Below, one piece after another: positions 30,113 to 41,282 of a DNA stretch of 64,000 bases. The notes below the pieces were generated by a model. That model saw only the letters and a program-made list of their open reading frames with translations. It searched no databases and was not told where the DNA came from. Source of the stretch: Pseudomonadota bacterium (lineage in GTDB: Bacteria; Pseudomonadota; Alphaproteobacteria; Rhizobiales; Rhizobiaceae); the NCBI GenBank assembly GCA_023390055.1, contig JAEWDP010000166.1, positions 18,942 to 82,941 on the forward strand, read 5' to 3'. Numbering within the stretch: position 1 is the first letter of the stretch; each line of letters opens with the position of its first letter. Position numbers and translations under genes: made by a program.

Positions 30113-30754
30113 TCAGGCCCCGAGCATCATGCGAACGATCGGTTCAAGTCCCTTGCCAAGTGCACGGGTGTTGGCACGATCAAGATGCACACCGTCAATT
30201 GGCGCCGTTCGCGCCACCGACGCGGCATCATAAAAACCGCAACCAAGCTCGTCGGCAAGATCGCGATAAAGAGATGCGAGCATATGCGACTGCTCCACAC
30301 CACCCGCAAATGAGGCTGCAAAGACCGGATCTGCCGTCTCGCAAAGTGGCGGCGGCGACACAATCAGAATTTCGGGAACACCATAGTCGAATGCATAGTC
30401 ATGGCGCCGAATGAGGCTCACCAGCCGCAAAATGCCCTGTCTTGCTGCAATCGCCGTACCGGCAATCGCAGGCTTCATGTCATTGCTTCCAAGCATGATG
30501 ACGACCAGATCAAGCGGCATGTGGGTATGAAGCACCGTCGCAATCGTTCTGGCGCCATTCCTGTCGCAGTCGGCAAGGTGATCATCGTAGCCTGTGGTCC
30601 GGCCATTGAGACCCTCGGCAATAACCATGGCGTCACGCCCCAGCGCTTCACCCAGCACGTTCGGCCAGCGATCGTGAACCGGATGCCGGCCGGGTCCGGC
30701 CGGATCGTAGCCCCAGGTCAGAGAATCACCGTAACAGAGGACGGTTTTGACCAT
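30113..30754 (-). CDS. SGNH/GDSL hydrolase (arylesterase-like)
   Basis: A 213-residue SGNH esterase with all four blocks: GDSLTWGYDP (catalytic Ser), EGLNGRTT (Gly), MLGSNDMK (Asn), and DGVHLD (Asp/His). From memory it closely resembles the Mycobacterium smegmatis acyltransferase/esterase MsAcT, including LDLVVIMLG and SPPPL. There is no signal peptide, so it acts in the cytoplasm. ATG 30754 has GGAGG five bases before it and lies 13 bp after pdhC, so it is co-transcribed with pyruvate dehydrogenase. Its role there is unknown. Confidence 0.88.
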   Translation of the reverse strand: MVKTVLCYGDSLTWGYDPAGPGRHPVHDRWPNVLGEALGRDAMVIAEGLNGRTTGYDDHLADCDRNGARTIATVLHTHMPLDLVVIMLGSNDMKPAIAGTAIAARQGILRLVSLIRRHDYAFDYGVPEILIVSPPPLCETADPVFAASFAGGVEQSHMLASLYRDLADELGCGFYDAASVARTAPIDGVHLDRANTRALGKGLEPIVRMMLGA

Positions 30755-30767
30755 GCCGTCCTCCAGG

Positions 30768-32129
30768 CTAGACAAGCATTCCCATCGGGTTTTCCACATG
30801 CCGCCTGAAGGCGGCTGCAAGCTCCGCACCGAGTGCACCGTCGATAACCCGATGATCGAAGGCAAACGTCGCAGTCATCACGCTCGCAATCTTAATCTCG
30901 CCATCCTTAACGACAGGTTTTTCAACGCCCGCGCCGATCGAAACGATCGATGCATGCGGAGGATTGATGATCGAGGTAAAGTTGGAGACCCCGAACATGC
31001 CCAAATTCGATACGGCAGTCGTCCCGCCTTGATACTCATCCGGCTTCAGTTTCTTGTCACGGGCTCTTCTTGCAAGGTCCTTCATCTCATTGGAGATTAC
31101 CGAAAGTGTCTTCATCTCGGCCTTGCGGATAATCGGCGTGATCAACCCGTCGGGAATAGCTACGGCCACACCGACATCCGACTGCTTGTGCAACAGGCGC
31201 GCGGTCGAGGTCCAGGATGCGTTCGCCAATGGAACGTCACGCAGGGCCAGGGCCATCGCCTTGATGATGAAGTCGTTGACCGACAGCTTGAATGCCGGGA
31301 TCTCGCCCTTGTCTGTCGTCTTCATCGGAGCAGACTTGTTGATCTCGCCACGCAGCTTGAGCAGCGCATCGATTTCGCAATCCATCGAGACAAAGTAGGA
31401 TGGAACGGTCTGATGGGATTCCAAAAGACGTGAGGCAATCGTCTTGCGCATGCCGTCATGCGGCAAAAGCTCGTAGGAACCTTCCTCGAAGAGTTTGAGA
31501 ACGGCCTCGTCGGCGCTCCCCTTGGCAAGTGCAGGCCCCGGAGCTGATGTCGGAGCCGCTTTTACATTCCCCGATGCGACAGCCTTTTCGATATCAGCCT
31601 TAATCACCCGGCCGTGGGGACCGGACCCGGCAACGGCCGACAGGTCAAGCCCTGCCTCCTTGGCGAGGCGGCGTGCAAGCGGCGACGCAAAGACGCGCCC
31701 CGTATCTGCCGTCTTTGATGCCTGTGACGACGGCACCGCAGGCTCTTCAGCCTTATCCGGCACAGCCGGGGCCGACAAAGGCGCAGACTTCGTTTCGGCG
31801 GGGGTGTCGGATGGAGTTTCGGATGCGGCCTTTGCCGCCTCTGGTGGCGCGTCTGCGGCTGCAGATGCAACTTCGTCCGCATCCTCACCTTCTTCGGCAA
31901 GGACGGCGATCAGCGCATTGACTTTCACCGCTTCGGTCCCGGACGGGACAATGATCTTTGCAACCGTCCCTTCATCGACGGCTTCCACTTCCATGGTCGC
32001 CTTGTCGGTCTCAATCTCGGCAATCACGTCGCCGGGTGAAACCTTGTCACCTTCCTTGACCAGCCACTTCGCCAGATTGCCCTCTTCCATCGTGGGAGAG
32101 AGGGCGGGCATTGTGATGTTGATCGGCAT
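30768..32129 (-). CDS. pdhC: Pyruvate dehydrogenase E2, dihydrolipoamide acetyltransferase
   Basis: A 453-residue core subunit that transfers acetyl from lipoate to CoA. One lipoyl domain ([13 protein letters not shown], Lys near residue 44), an Ala/Pro/Glu-rich linker, a peripheral-subunit-binding domain ([16 protein letters not shown]), and the catalytic domain ending with [13 protein letters not shown] (active-site HxxxDG). It follows pdhB after 15 bp. Confidence 0.96.
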   Translation of the reverse strand: MPINITMPALSPTMEEGNLAKWLVKEGDKVSPGDVIAEIETDKATMEVEAVDEGTVAKIIVPSGTEAVKVNALIAVLAEEGEDADEVASAAADAPPEAAKAASETPSDTPAETKSAPLSAPAVPDKAEEPAVPSSQASKTADTGRVFASPLARRLAKEAGLDLSAVAGSGPHGRVIKADIEKAVASGNVKAAPTSAPGPALAKGSADEAVLKLFEEGSYELLPHDGMRKTIASRLLESHQTVPSYFVSMDCEIDALLKLRGEINKSAPMKTTDKGEIPAFKLSVNDFIIKAMALALRDVPLANASWTSTARLLHKQSDVGVAVAIPDGLITPIIRKAEMKTLSVISNEMKDLARRARDKKLKPDEYQGGTTAVSNLGMFGVSNFTSIINPPHASIVSIGAGVEKPVVKDGEIKIASVMTATFAFDHRVIDGALGAELAAAFRRHVENPMGMLV

Positions 32130-32144
32130 CCGCTCGACCCTCCC

Positions 32145-33560
32145 TTATCTGTAGCAGACGGTTTTCACCGCCTGGACAACTTCCCCGACGTTCGGCAGGG
32201 CAAGCTTTTCAAGGTTTGCTGCGTATGGCATCGGAACATCCTTGCCCGCAATCGTGAGGATCGGTGCATCAAGGTAATCGAAGGCCTGCTGCATGACGCG
32301 GGTCGCAATTTCGGTACCGACGGAGGACTGCGGAAAGCCTTCCTCTACGGTCACGAGCCGACCGGTCTTCTTGACGGATTCGATGACAGTCGGCAGATCC
32401 ATCGGACGCAGGGTTCGCAGATCGATCAACTCGACATCGATACCCTCCTTCTCGAGCTCAGCTACCGCCTTCGTGGCATAGGTCATGCCAATACCGAACG
32501 ACACGACCGTTGCATCCTTGCCCTGCTTATGAATACGGGCCTTGCCGATCGGCAGCACGAATTCGTCCAGTTTCGGCACGTCGAAAGACTGGCCGTAAAG
32601 GATCTCGTTTTCCAGAAATATAACAGGGTTCGGATCGCGAATTGCTGCCTTCAAAAGGCCCTTGGCGTCTGCTGCGGTATAGGGCATGACAACCTTCAGG
32701 CCCGGAATTTGGCTATACCAGGCGGCATAGTCGTGGCTGTGCTGGGCGCCGACCCGGGCCGCAGCACCGTTGGGACCACGAAACACCATTGGCGCACCCA
32801 TTTGTCCGCCAGACATGTAAAGCGTCTTGGCGGCCGAATTGATGATCTGGTCGATTGCCTGCATCGCGAAATTGAAGGTCATGAATTCGACGATCGGCCG
32901 CAATCCGGCCATGGCAGCGCCAACGCCGACACCGGCAAAGCCGTGTTCAGTGATGGGCGTATCAACCACACGGCGTGCACCGAACTCCTGCAAGAGACCC
33001 TGCGTGACCTTGTAGGCGCCCTGATATTCGGCGACTTCCTCACCCATGACGAAGACGGTCTCGTCGCGACGCATCTCTTCGGCCATGGCATCGCGCAGCG
33101 CTTCGCGCACCGTCGTCGACACCATTTCGGTCCCCGCGGGAATATCCGGATCGGACAGGATTTCAGCTTTAGGCTTGGCCGGCACCTTTTCACTGGCCGA
33201 CACCTTGTCGCTGGATGGGGTCGCTTCGTCACCAGCGTCTTCGGCTGGCGCACTACCTGCCGGTGCAGACTGTGCCTTGTCATCCGGCTTCGACGCTTCG
33301 ATGGCGTCAGCGCCTTCACCTTCCTGCAACAGGACGGCAATCGGCGTGTTGACCTTGACGTTTTCCGTACCGGCTTCGATCAGCAATTTGCCGATCACGC
33401 CTTCATCGACGGCTTCAACTTCCATCGTTGCCTTGTCGGTCTCGATCTCTGCGATAACGTCACCCGAAGCGACGGCATCACCTTCCTTCTTCAACCATTT
33501 TGAAACCGTGCCCTCTTCCATTGTCGGGGAAAGGGCGGGCATGAGGATATCGATAGGCAT
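32145..33560 (-). CDS. pdhB: Pyruvate dehydrogenase E1 beta subunit with N-terminal lipoyl domain
   Basis: A 471-residue subunit. The first ~80 residues are a complete lipoyl domain nearly identical in motif to that of PdhC ([13 protein letters not shown]), then an Ala/Asp/Ser-rich linker, then the E1-beta transketolase-like domain from about 140 ([28 protein letters not shown]). The extra lipoyl domain is characteristic of alphaproteobacterial PDH. Products work with PdhA, PdhC and LpdA. Confidence 0.96.
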   Translation of the reverse strand: MPIDILMPALSPTMEEGTVSKWLKKEGDAVASGDVIAEIETDKATMEVEAVDEGVIGKLLIEAGTENVKVNTPIAVLLQEGEGADAIEASKPDDKAQSAPAGSAPAEDAGDEATPSSDKVSASEKVPAKPKAEILSDPDIPAGTEMVSTTVREALRDAMAEEMRRDETVFVMGEEVAEYQGAYKVTQGLLQEFGARRVVDTPITEHGFAGVGVGAAMAGLRPIVEFMTFNFAMQAIDQIINSAAKTLYMSGGQMGAPMVFRGPNGAAARVGAQHSHDYAAWYSQIPGLKVVMPYTAADAKGLLKAAIRDPNPVIFLENEILYGQSFDVPKLDEFVLPIGKARIHKQGKDATVVSFGIGMTYATKAVAELEKEGIDVELIDLRTLRPMDLPTVIESVKKTGRLVTVEEGFPQSSVGTEIATRVMQQAFDYLDAPILTIAGKDVPMPYAANLEKLALPNVGEVVQAVKTVCYR

Positions 33561-33577
33561 TGGCGTCCCTCCCCGTC

Positions 33578-34624
33578 TCAGAGCAGAATATCAGTATAGA
33601 GCTCGGACGTATCCGGCTCCGGATCGGACTGCGCGAAATCGGCGCTGTCGGTGACGACATCGCGGACTTGCTTGTCGATCGCCTTCAGTTCGGCTTCCGT
33701 TGCCCAACCCTTGTCGATCAGGCGATTCTTCACCTGTTCGATCGGGTCGTGGTCCGAGCGCATCTTCTGCACCTCATCCTTGGTACGATACTTTGCCGGA
33801 TCGGACATCGAATGGCCGCGATAACGATAGGTCAGCATCTCCAGAATGATCGGGCCCTTTCCGGCCCTGCAGTAGCCGACGGCTTCATCGGCGGCAGCCT
33901 TGACGGCACGGACATCCATGCCGTCAACCTGGTATCCGGGAATTCCGAAGGAGGCTCCCCGTTGGGAAAAGTCCGGCTGCGCCGTTGCGCGGGCAGTCGA
34001 CGTCCCCATCGCATAACGATTGTTCTCGATCACGTAAACAATCGGCAGCTTCCACAGATTCGCCATGTTGAAGCTTTCATAGACCTGCCCCTGGTTGGCA
34101 GCGCCATCGCCGAAATAGGCCGTCGAGACCGAACCGTTGTCACGATACTTGTTGGCAAAGGCGAGCCCTGTACCAAGCGAGACTTGCGCACCGACGATGC
34201 CATGTCCGCCATAGAAATGCTTTTCCTTGGAGAACATGTGCATGGAGCCGCCCTTCCCCTTGGAATAGCCGCCCTGGCGTCCCGTCAATTCAGCCATCAC
34301 GCCGCGGGCGTCCATGCCCGTTGCCAGCATGTGTCCATGATCGCGATACCCGGTAATGACCTGATCACCTTCCTTCAAAGCCATCTGCATGCCGACCACG
34401 ACAGCTTCCTGACCGATGTAGAGGTGACAGAAGCCGCCGATGAATCCCATGCCGTATAGCTGTCCGGCCTTCTCTTCGAAGCGTCGGATCAGGAGCATGT
34501 CGCGATAAGCCTGAAGCTCAGCGTCCTTGTCGAACTCGGCGATCGTGCCGCCGGTGAAATCCTTCTTTGCAGGCTTCGCCGCGGTTTTGCGGCCGGATAC
34601 AGACGCGGTCTTTCTCGGCGCCAT
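33578..34624 (-). CDS. pdhA: Pyruvate dehydrogenase E1 alpha subunit
   Basis: A 348-residue thiamine-diphosphate subunit with the TPP motif FGDGAANQG followed by [10 protein letters not shown], and the regulatory-loop region [16 protein letters not shown] Lys/Ala-rich N-terminal extension of ~30 residues is common in rhizobia. It is the first gene of pdhABC; its promoter should lie in 34625-34751. Confidence 0.96.
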   Translation of the reverse strand: MAPRKTASVSGRKTAAKPAKKDFTGGTIAEFDKDAELQAYRDMLLIRRFEEKAGQLYGMGFIGGFCHLYIGQEAVVVGMQMALKEGDQVITGYRDHGHMLATGMDARGVMAELTGRQGGYSKGKGGSMHMFSKEKHFYGGHGIVGAQVSLGTGLAFANKYRDNGSVSTAYFGDGAANQGQVYESFNMANLWKLPIVYVIENNRYAMGTSTARATAQPDFSQRGASFGIPGYQVDGMDVRAVKAAADEAVGYCRAGKGPIILEMLTYRYRGHSMSDPAKYRTKDEVQKMRSDHDPIEQVKNRLIDKGWATEAELKAIDKQVRDVVTDSADFAQSDPEPDTSELYTDILL

Positions 34625-34745
34625 TCATCCCTCCCTTGTATGCTGCATCTTTTGTGTCGGCGCTAACATAGGGAAGAAAGAGGACCCCAGCAATGCTATA
34701 TTTGCATGGCTAACATTCCGACCAAGATTTTGATATCATTACACA

Positions 34746-34774
34746 AAATAAAATTAACCAGAAACAGGTTAATT
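34746..34774 (-). terminator. Rho-independent terminator of ftsB
   Basis: On the minus strand AATTAACC (34774-34767) pairs with GGTTAATT (34759-34752), followed by TTATTTT. The stem begins inside the ftsB stop codon. Confidence 0.7.
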
Positions 34775-35091
34775 CAGAAGTAGTTGTTGAATATGACGAT
34801 TTCGTCGTCTCGCGAGACGTTCAACTGGTAGCGTGCGATCTCGTCGAGCATGTCCTTTTCGAGCGAACCGTCACTCAAAAGCTGCACCTGACGCTCAAGT
34901 GCCTGGCGCCTTTCAGTCAGTTTTGCGAGTTCGGCAACCCGATCAAGGCGTTGCCGCTCGAACTTTTCCGTCGCAATGAGACCAAGCTCACCGTTGACGG
35001 AATGATATCCGAAATAGGAAAGGAATGCGACAGCAATCACTGGAAGGACGAAACGACCGAGTTTTCTCTCTTTATGATGTTTTGTCCACAT
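34774..35091 (-). CDS. ftsB: Septum formation initiator FtsB (DivIC family)
   Basis: A 105-residue bitopic protein: basic cytoplasmic N-terminus, one membrane segment (VLPVIAVAFLSYFGYHSV), then a periplasmic coiled coil (FERQRLDRVAELAKL onward). It bridges FtsL and FtsQ in the divisome. It lies between eno and pdhA as usual in rhizobia. Sequence conservation in this family is low; the layout and context carry the call. Confidence 0.88.
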   Translation of the reverse strand: MWTKHHKERKLGRFVLPVIAVAFLSYFGYHSVNGELGLIATEKFERQRLDRVAELAKLTERRQALERQVQLLSDGSLEKDMLDEIARYQLNVSRDDEIVIFNNYF

Positions 35092-35280
35092 GCTTGGCGA
35101 TACCTTCGAAACGCATTACGATGCGTAAAAATCGCAAAACTTGCTTAAGCAAACGTTGATTCACGCGCCCGCCAGCCGTGTTCAACGCAAAAACAGTTTT
35201 GATGGCGGCCATGGTTTGAAGACGTTTCAATCTGCGGTAGCAGGGCGAGTGTCGACACGACGTTGAAGCTGCATCACGTA

Positions 35281-35311
35281 GAAAGCCTTCTTCCCTAAGA
35301 AGAAGGCTTTC
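35281..35311 (-). terminator. Terminator-like hairpin downstream of eno
   Basis: GAAAGCCTTCTT (35281-35292) and AAGAAGGCTTTC (35300-35311) form a perfect 12-bp stem with a 7-nt loop, 23 bp past the eno stop. No long T run follows on the minus strand beyond the stem's own TTTC. Confidence 0.7.
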
Positions 35312-35334
35312 ACAGGTTCTTTGCCGGAAGAGTA

Positions 35335-36642
<1,308 letters not shown>

Positions 36643-36677
36643 TCATCGGTCATGTCTTACGCGATGACACACAAATT

Positions 36678-37553
36678 TCAAACTTGTCGCGAACCACAGT
36701 TGCTTTGCGCGGATTTTGCAACCCTGTCGAATGCCACCAGGGTTTCGAGAAGTCGCGGCATATCCTTCAGATGAACCATATTGGGACCATCCGAAGGTGC
36801 GTTGTCCGGATCTTCGTGGGTTTCGATGAAAAGCCCGGCAACACCTACGGCAACGGCGGCGCGTGCCAAGGTTTCCACGAATTCACGCTGTCCCCCGCTG
36901 GAACCGCCCTGTCCGCCCGGCTGCTGCACCGAATGCGTCGCATCGAAGACGACGGGTGCCCCAAGGGCCGCCATGATCGGCAACGAACGCATGTCCGATA
37001 CAAGCGTATTGTAGCCGAAGGATGCGCCGCGCTCGCACAGCAGCACATTCGGATTGCCGCTCCCGGTAAATTTTTCCAGCACATTCTTCATGTCCCACGG
37101 CGCCAGGAACTGACCTTTCTTGACATTCACGGTACGGCCCGTTTTTGCCGCCGCTACGAGAAGGTCCGTCTGGCGGCTGAGGAAGGCCGGTATCTGCAGT
37201 ATGTCTACCGTCGGCGCGACCAGCGCGCACTGTTCCTGCGTGTGGACGTCGGTGAGGACGGGCAGGCCGAGTGTCTCCTTGATCTCGGCAAAGATGTCCA
37301 TCGCCTTGTCCAGGCCAATGCCGCGCTTGCCGGAAAGCGACGTGCGGTTCGCCTTGTCGAATGATGATTTGTAGACAAGACCAACGCCAAGCCTTGTGCA
37401 GAGTTCCTTGAGCGATCCTGCGATCGCGAAGGCGTGATCACGGCTCTCCATCTGGCAGGGTCCGGCAATCAGGGTGAAGCGTTCAGTTTGCGAAAACAGT
37501 ACCTGCCCCTCTCCGTCGCCGACACGAACCTCGGTATTGGGGGGCAGGCTCAT
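36678..37553 (-). CDS. kdsA: 3-deoxy-8-phosphooctulonate synthase
   Basis: A 291-residue enzyme that joins PEP and arabinose 5-phosphate to make Kdo-8-phosphate for LPS. Motifs: [23 protein letters not shown], and [14 protein letters not shown]. Start ATG 37553 (MSLPPNTEV) has GGAG ahead of it; the longer frame to 37583 would overlap the VOC gene stop. It is 68 bp upstream of eno. The neighbours differ from the kdsA-pyrG order I expect in rhizobia. Confidence 0.96.
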   Translation of the reverse strand: MSLPPNTEVRVGDGEGQVLFSQTERFTLIAGPCQMESRDHAFAIAGSLKELCTRLGVGLVYKSSFDKANRTSLSGKRGIGLDKAMDIFAEIKETLGLPVLTDVHTQEQCALVAPTVDILQIPAFLSRQTDLLVAAAKTGRTVNVKKGQFLAPWDMKNVLEKFTGSGNPNVLLCERGASFGYNTLVSDMRSLPIMAALGAPVVFDATHSVQQPGGQGGSSGGQREFVETLARAAVAVGVAGLFIETHEDPDNAPSDGPNMVHLKDMPRLLETLVAFDRVAKSAQSNCGSRQV

Positions 37554-37557
37554 CTCG

Positions 37558-38433
37558 TCACTCCTCGAAGGCAAACACAACATCCTGGCCGCTCGCGCGC
37601 TCCACGCTCAAACGGTTTCCTTTCCAGCTGAACGGCACGTCATTAGCAGCAAGAGTTGCCTCTGTCACGGCGAGATCTTCCACCGCAAAGACGATCGCGT
37701 GGCCGCAAGACCCGTGACCTTCCCCCTCCTTCTTCCGATGCGACGACGGCGTGACAATGTCCTTTTCGAGGATACGAACGACGCAGTTGCCGGCATTAAG
37801 CAGGCTCCCGTCACTCCCCCTCACCGTCTCGGTCTCCAGAGCAGCCTCCAGCAGGAGGCGCTGCGTCGATATTGCCCCCGACTGGCAAAGCAGCACTTCC
37901 TTCAATCCCACGACCCCGTTTGCATGAGAGGCAAGCCCTGCAAGATCATGCGGCAGGGACGCAATCCTCTGGCAAGCGAACGCGAAGAATTCGGGAAAAC
38001 GGTCATCTACCGCAAATGCAAGGCGAAAACTGGCGATCTTCTCACCGCCGTCTGGCAGGCGAACACAGCGTGAGAAGTCGACAATATCACCGCCACCAAG
38101 ACCTGTTTTGCGAAAGCGTCGATCATCGGCCTCGGCATCATCCGATGCAATTACGATCGCCGAAAGCCCACAGTCGGGGTAAGCCTGAAGCGCCGATCGA
38201 TGGCGGACGGTAAAGGCATTTCCGGCATCAATCGAACGTTCAAAAACAGCCTTGTCCCCAATGGCAAGCGGCTCCAGATAGACGCCGTCCTTCAGAAATA
38301 TACAGGCATTTTGCGTACCGAAGGGATGATGGCCATCAGCTGCGACAGTAAATCCGAGCCGGGACAGTCTCACCCTTGCCTCGACGAGAAGGGGCACCGG
38401 CAGCACAAGGTGATCAATGATACGCGCGTCCAT
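37558..38433 (-). CDS. VOC-superfamily (glyoxalase-like) protein
   Basis: A 291-residue protein with the bipartite glyoxalase-like VOC fold (N-terminus [20 protein letters not shown], then [10 protein letters not shown] and EPLAI; a second VOC half starts near residue 150). No metal ligand set stands out, so substrate and reaction cannot be named. ATG 38433 begins at the first VOC strand; ATG 38442 is possible. It is 4 bp upstream of kdsA and may be co-transcribed. Confidence 0.78.
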   Translation of the reverse strand: MDARIIDHLVLPVPLLVEARVRLSRLGFTVAADGHHPFGTQNACIFLKDGVYLEPLAIGDKAVFERSIDAGNAFTVRHRSALQAYPDCGLSAIVIASDDAEADDRRFRKTGLGGGDIVDFSRCVRLPDGGEKIASFRLAFAVDDRFPEFFAFACQRIASLPHDLAGLASHANGVVGLKEVLLCQSGAISTQRLLLEAALETETVRGSDGSLLNAGNCVVRILEKDIVTPSSHRKKEGEGHGSCGHAIVFAVEDLAVTEATLAANDVPFSWKGNRLSVERASGQDVVFAFEE

Positions 38434-38686
38434 CGCTTCTAGCATGCACGCCCGGGTCCGTGTCACGCCCGAGACAACGCATGTCCTCCTGGTTTCAGGC
38501 TGGTTTTATTAAGGACGTCCAGAGTTCGGTTTCCCTGCCCTTGCATTCCTTACGATGCCAGACTGGCACAAACGCCCGCAATTCGCCATGGCACACATCC
38601 TGGCGAAATTTCAATCCTGAAAGTGTGGCACAAGGTCCAGGTAACCACGATGAAACGTCAGTGTCACGATCGTTTCTGCCCTTGCA

Positions 38687-38727
38687 GAACACAAGAGGAA
38701 CATATACAGTTCGTTCTGGATTTGTTT
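38687..38727. promoter_or_regulatory. LexA (SOS) boxes upstream of lexA
   Basis: GAAC-ACAAGAG-GAAC (38687-38701) is a perfect copy of the alphaproteobacterial LexA operator GAAC-N7-GAAC. A weaker GTTC-N7-GTTT lies at 38713-38727. Both sit within 60 bp of the lexA start and fit autorepression. Confidence 0.8.
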
Positions 38728-38745
38728 CACATACAGGGGATGACA

Positions 38746-39465
38746 ATGCTCACGCGCAAACAGCAGGAATTGCTACTCTTCATTCATGAGCGGATGAAGG
38801 GGTCGGGCGTACCTCCTTCCTTTGATGAAATGAAAGACGCCCTTGAACTGGCCTCCAAATCCGGGATCCACCGCCTGATCACTGCACTTGAGGAACGCGG
38901 CTTCATCCGCCGCTTGCCGAACAGGGCCCGTGCACTCGAAGTCATCAAGTTGCCGGAAGGCTATGCAGCCAGCGCGCAGCCACAGCGCGGCTTTTCTCCA
39001 AGCGTCATCGAGGGTAGCCTCGGCAAGACGACACCGACCCCGGCAAGTTCCGCCAGGGACCTGCAAAGCGAGGCCGCCAATTCAACCTCAGTGCCGGTCA
39101 TGGGACGAATCGCGGCAGGCGTGCCAATCTCAGCAATCCAGAACAATACCCATGACATCTCCGTTCCCATGGAAATGCTCGGCCCAGGTGAGCATTACGC
39201 TCTCGAGGTCAAGGGCGATTCAATGATCGAGGCCGGGATCCTGGATGGCGATACCGTCATCATTCGCAACGGCAGCACTGCGACCGCCGGCGACATCATC
39301 GTGGCCCTGGTCGATGAGGAGGAGGCGACACTCAAGCGTTTCCGGCGGCGTGGCGCCTCGATTGCACTTGAGGCTGCCAACCCGGCCTATGAAACCCGGA
39401 TCCTGCCGGCCGATCGCGTCAAGGTTCAGGGCAAGCTGATCGGGCTCATTCGCCGTTATCACTGA
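38746..39465 (+). CDS. lexA: SOS repressor LexA
   Basis: A 239-residue repressor. The N-terminal winged helix starts [17 protein letters not shown] with the recognition region [16 protein letters not shown]. The self-cleavage site is Ala-Gly in GRIAAGVP, the catalytic Ser is in GDSMIEAG and the Lys in [10 protein letters not shown]. Start ATG 38746 follows AGGGGATGAC; ATG 38740 would add two residues. A perfect LexA box lies 45 bp upstream. Confidence 0.97.
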   Translation: MLTRKQQELLLFIHERMKGSGVPPSFDEMKDALELASKSGIHRLITALEERGFIRRLPNRARALEVIKLPEGYAASAQPQRGFSPSVIEGSLGKTTPTPASSARDLQSEAANSTSVPVMGRIAAGVPISAIQNNTHDISVPMEMLGPGEHYALEVKGDSMIEAGILDGDTVIIRNGSTATAGDIIVALVDEEEATLKRFRRRGASIALEAANPAYETRILPADRVKVQGKLIGLIRRYH

Positions 39466-39943
39466 GCCGCACAGGCGCCAGACAGTTCACAGCACAACTG
39501 ACCTTCCAGCATTGTCGTCACGCGCACGTCAATGGGCATGCAATTGTACGTCCTATTGGCGCGTCGCCGATAAAGATGGGGTATAAGGGACTGTTGATGA
39601 GCCTTTCGTGACCCTGTGAAGGCTTCTGTTGGTTTAATGGCTGCACGCATATGGAGCTCACGAACGTGGCCCTTTTCTGGAAGGATGTCATCGGATCGCG
39701 CATGCCTGGCGGACAGGAAAGTTATCAAAATCGGCTATCCTGATTGCGGTATATGTCGAGAAAGCTCGATTTTACGGTCGATCTTTGAGCCAAAGCAAAT
39801 ACGGATACGAGAAGTGATTTCGGCAGTGCACAATTAGACAAGAGCAGCGCTTGGCAGCGGCCTTCGGATCATATAGCAACACATTACTCTTAGTTCTTGT
39901 GGCGTTTTGACACGTCACACCGCCAACAGGTTGGAGGAATAGT
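39466..39943. other. Gene-free gap between lexA and gltA
   Basis: 478 bp with no supported gene. Small frames on both strands (for example minus 39459-39728) show no known motifs. It must contain the gltA promoter and a strong SD (GGAGGAAT, about 5 nt before ATG 39944). In many rhizobia comEC and gltX lie here; no remnant of either could be recognised by eye. Confidence 0.55.
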
Positions 39944-41233
39944 ATGACCGAAAAGAGCGCAAATCTGGTGTTGGGCAATGACAGCGTCGAACTGGCGGTG
40001 AAGTCGGGCACGATCGGCCCGGACGTGATCGACATCGGAGCACTTTACAAGCAAACCGGCGCCTTTACCTACGACCCGGGTTTCACCTCAACAGCATCAT
40101 GCGAATCGAAGATCACCTATATCGACGGTGAAGAAGGCGTTCTGCTGCACCGGGGTTATCCGATCGAACAACTGGCCGAACACGGCGATTTCCTCGAAAC
40201 CTGTTATCTCCTTCTTTACGGAGAACTGCCAAATGCAGCACAGAAAAAGGACTTCGACTATCGCGTCACGCATCACACGATGGTGCATGAACAAATGTCA
40301 CGCTTCTTTACGGGCTTTCGGCGCGACGCCCATCCAATGGCCGTCATGTGCGGTTGCGTAGGTGCCCTGTCGTCCTTTTATCACGACTCTACGGACATCA
40401 CCGATCCACATCAGCGGATGGTTGCCTCGCTGCGCATGATCGCCAAGATGCCCACAATTGCTGCCATGGCGTACAAGTACCATATCGGGCAACCCTTCGT
40501 TTACCCGCAAAATGATCTCGATTATGCGGCAAACTTCCTGCGCATGTGCTTTGCAGTACCCTGCGACGAGTACACCGTAAATCCTGTACTTGCCCGCGCG
40601 ATGGACCGGATCTTCATCCTGCATGCCGATCACGAGCAGAATGCGTCCACCTCGACAGTCCGCCTTGCCGGATCATCAGGGGCAAATCCCTTTGCATGCA
40701 TTGCAGCCGGGATCGCCTGCCTCTGGGGCCCGGCTCACGGCGGCGCCAATGAAGCCGCTCTCAACATGTTGGGTGAGATCGGAAGCGTCGATCGGATCCC
40801 GGAATTTATCGCCCGTGCCAAGGACAAGAACGATCCCTTCCGACTGATGGGATTTGGACACCGCGTCTACAAGAATTACGATCCGCGCGCAAAGATCATG
40901 CAGAAGACGACACATGAAGTCCTGGCAGAACTCGGGCACAAGGACGATCCGCTCCTGCAGGTGGCGATGGAACTCGAACGGATCGCTCTGACCGACGAAT
41001 ATTTCGTCGAAAAGAAGCTTTACCCGAACATCGATTTCTATTCGGGGATCACGTTGAAGGCGATGGGCTTCCCGACAACCATGTTCACGGTTTTGTTCGC
41101 GCTCGCTCGTACCGTTGGCTGGATTGCCCAGTGGGCCGAGATGATCGAGGATCCACAACAGCGTATCGGACGACCGCGTCAACTTTATACAGGCGCTCCG
41201 AAGCGCGACTACCAGCCGATTTCAAAGCGGTGA
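39944..41233 (+). CDS. gltA: Type II citrate synthase
   Basis: A 429-residue TCA-cycle enzyme that condenses acetyl-CoA and oxaloacetate. Motifs: [15 protein letters not shown] near the start, the active-site His in [27 protein letters not shown], and the Asp in the [14 protein letters not shown] region. The NADH-sensitive hexameric form is the usual one in Gram-negatives. It stands alone on the plus strand, ending in a terminator shared with lpxB. Confidence 0.97.
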   Translation: MTEKSANLVLGNDSVELAVKSGTIGPDVIDIGALYKQTGAFTYDPGFTSTASCESKITYIDGEEGVLLHRGYPIEQLAEHGDFLETCYLLLYGELPNAAQKKDFDYRVTHHTMVHEQMSRFFTGFRRDAHPMAVMCGCVGALSSFYHDSTDITDPHQRMVASLRMIAKMPTIAAMAYKYHIGQPFVYPQNDLDYAANFLRMCFAVPCDEYTVNPVLARAMDRIFILHADHEQNASTSTVRLAGSSGANPFACIAAGIACLWGPAHGGANEAALNMLGEIGSVDRIPEFIARAKDKNDPFRLMGFGHRVYKNYDPRAKIMQKTTHEVLAELGHKDDPLLQVAMELERIALTDEYFVEKKLYPNIDFYSGITLKAMGFPTTMFTVLFALARTVGWIAQWAEMIEDPQQRIGRPRQLYTGAPKRDYQPISKR

Positions 41234-41247
41234 ATTCATGCCATCTG

Positions 41248-41282
41248 CAAGAAAAAGCCCGGTTCAACCGGGCTTTTTCTTG
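41248..41282. terminator. Bidirectional terminator between gltA and lpxB
   Basis: Two perfect 17-nt arms, 41248-41264 and 41266-41282, centred on one base. The core GCCCGGTT...AACCGGGC is flanked by A5 and T5 runs, so it can work in both directions. The lpxB stop codon (41264-41266) lies in the loop. Confidence 0.88.

Noticed and set aside
39459..39728. 89-codon minus-strand frame between lexA and gltA
   Set aside because: No recognisable motif or SD; overlaps the lexA 3' end slightly. ComEC or GltX remnants were considered but nothing matched.
39851..39877. TTGGCA...TATAGC as the gltA promoter
   Set aside because: Spacing is only 15 nt; too weak to list as a feature.
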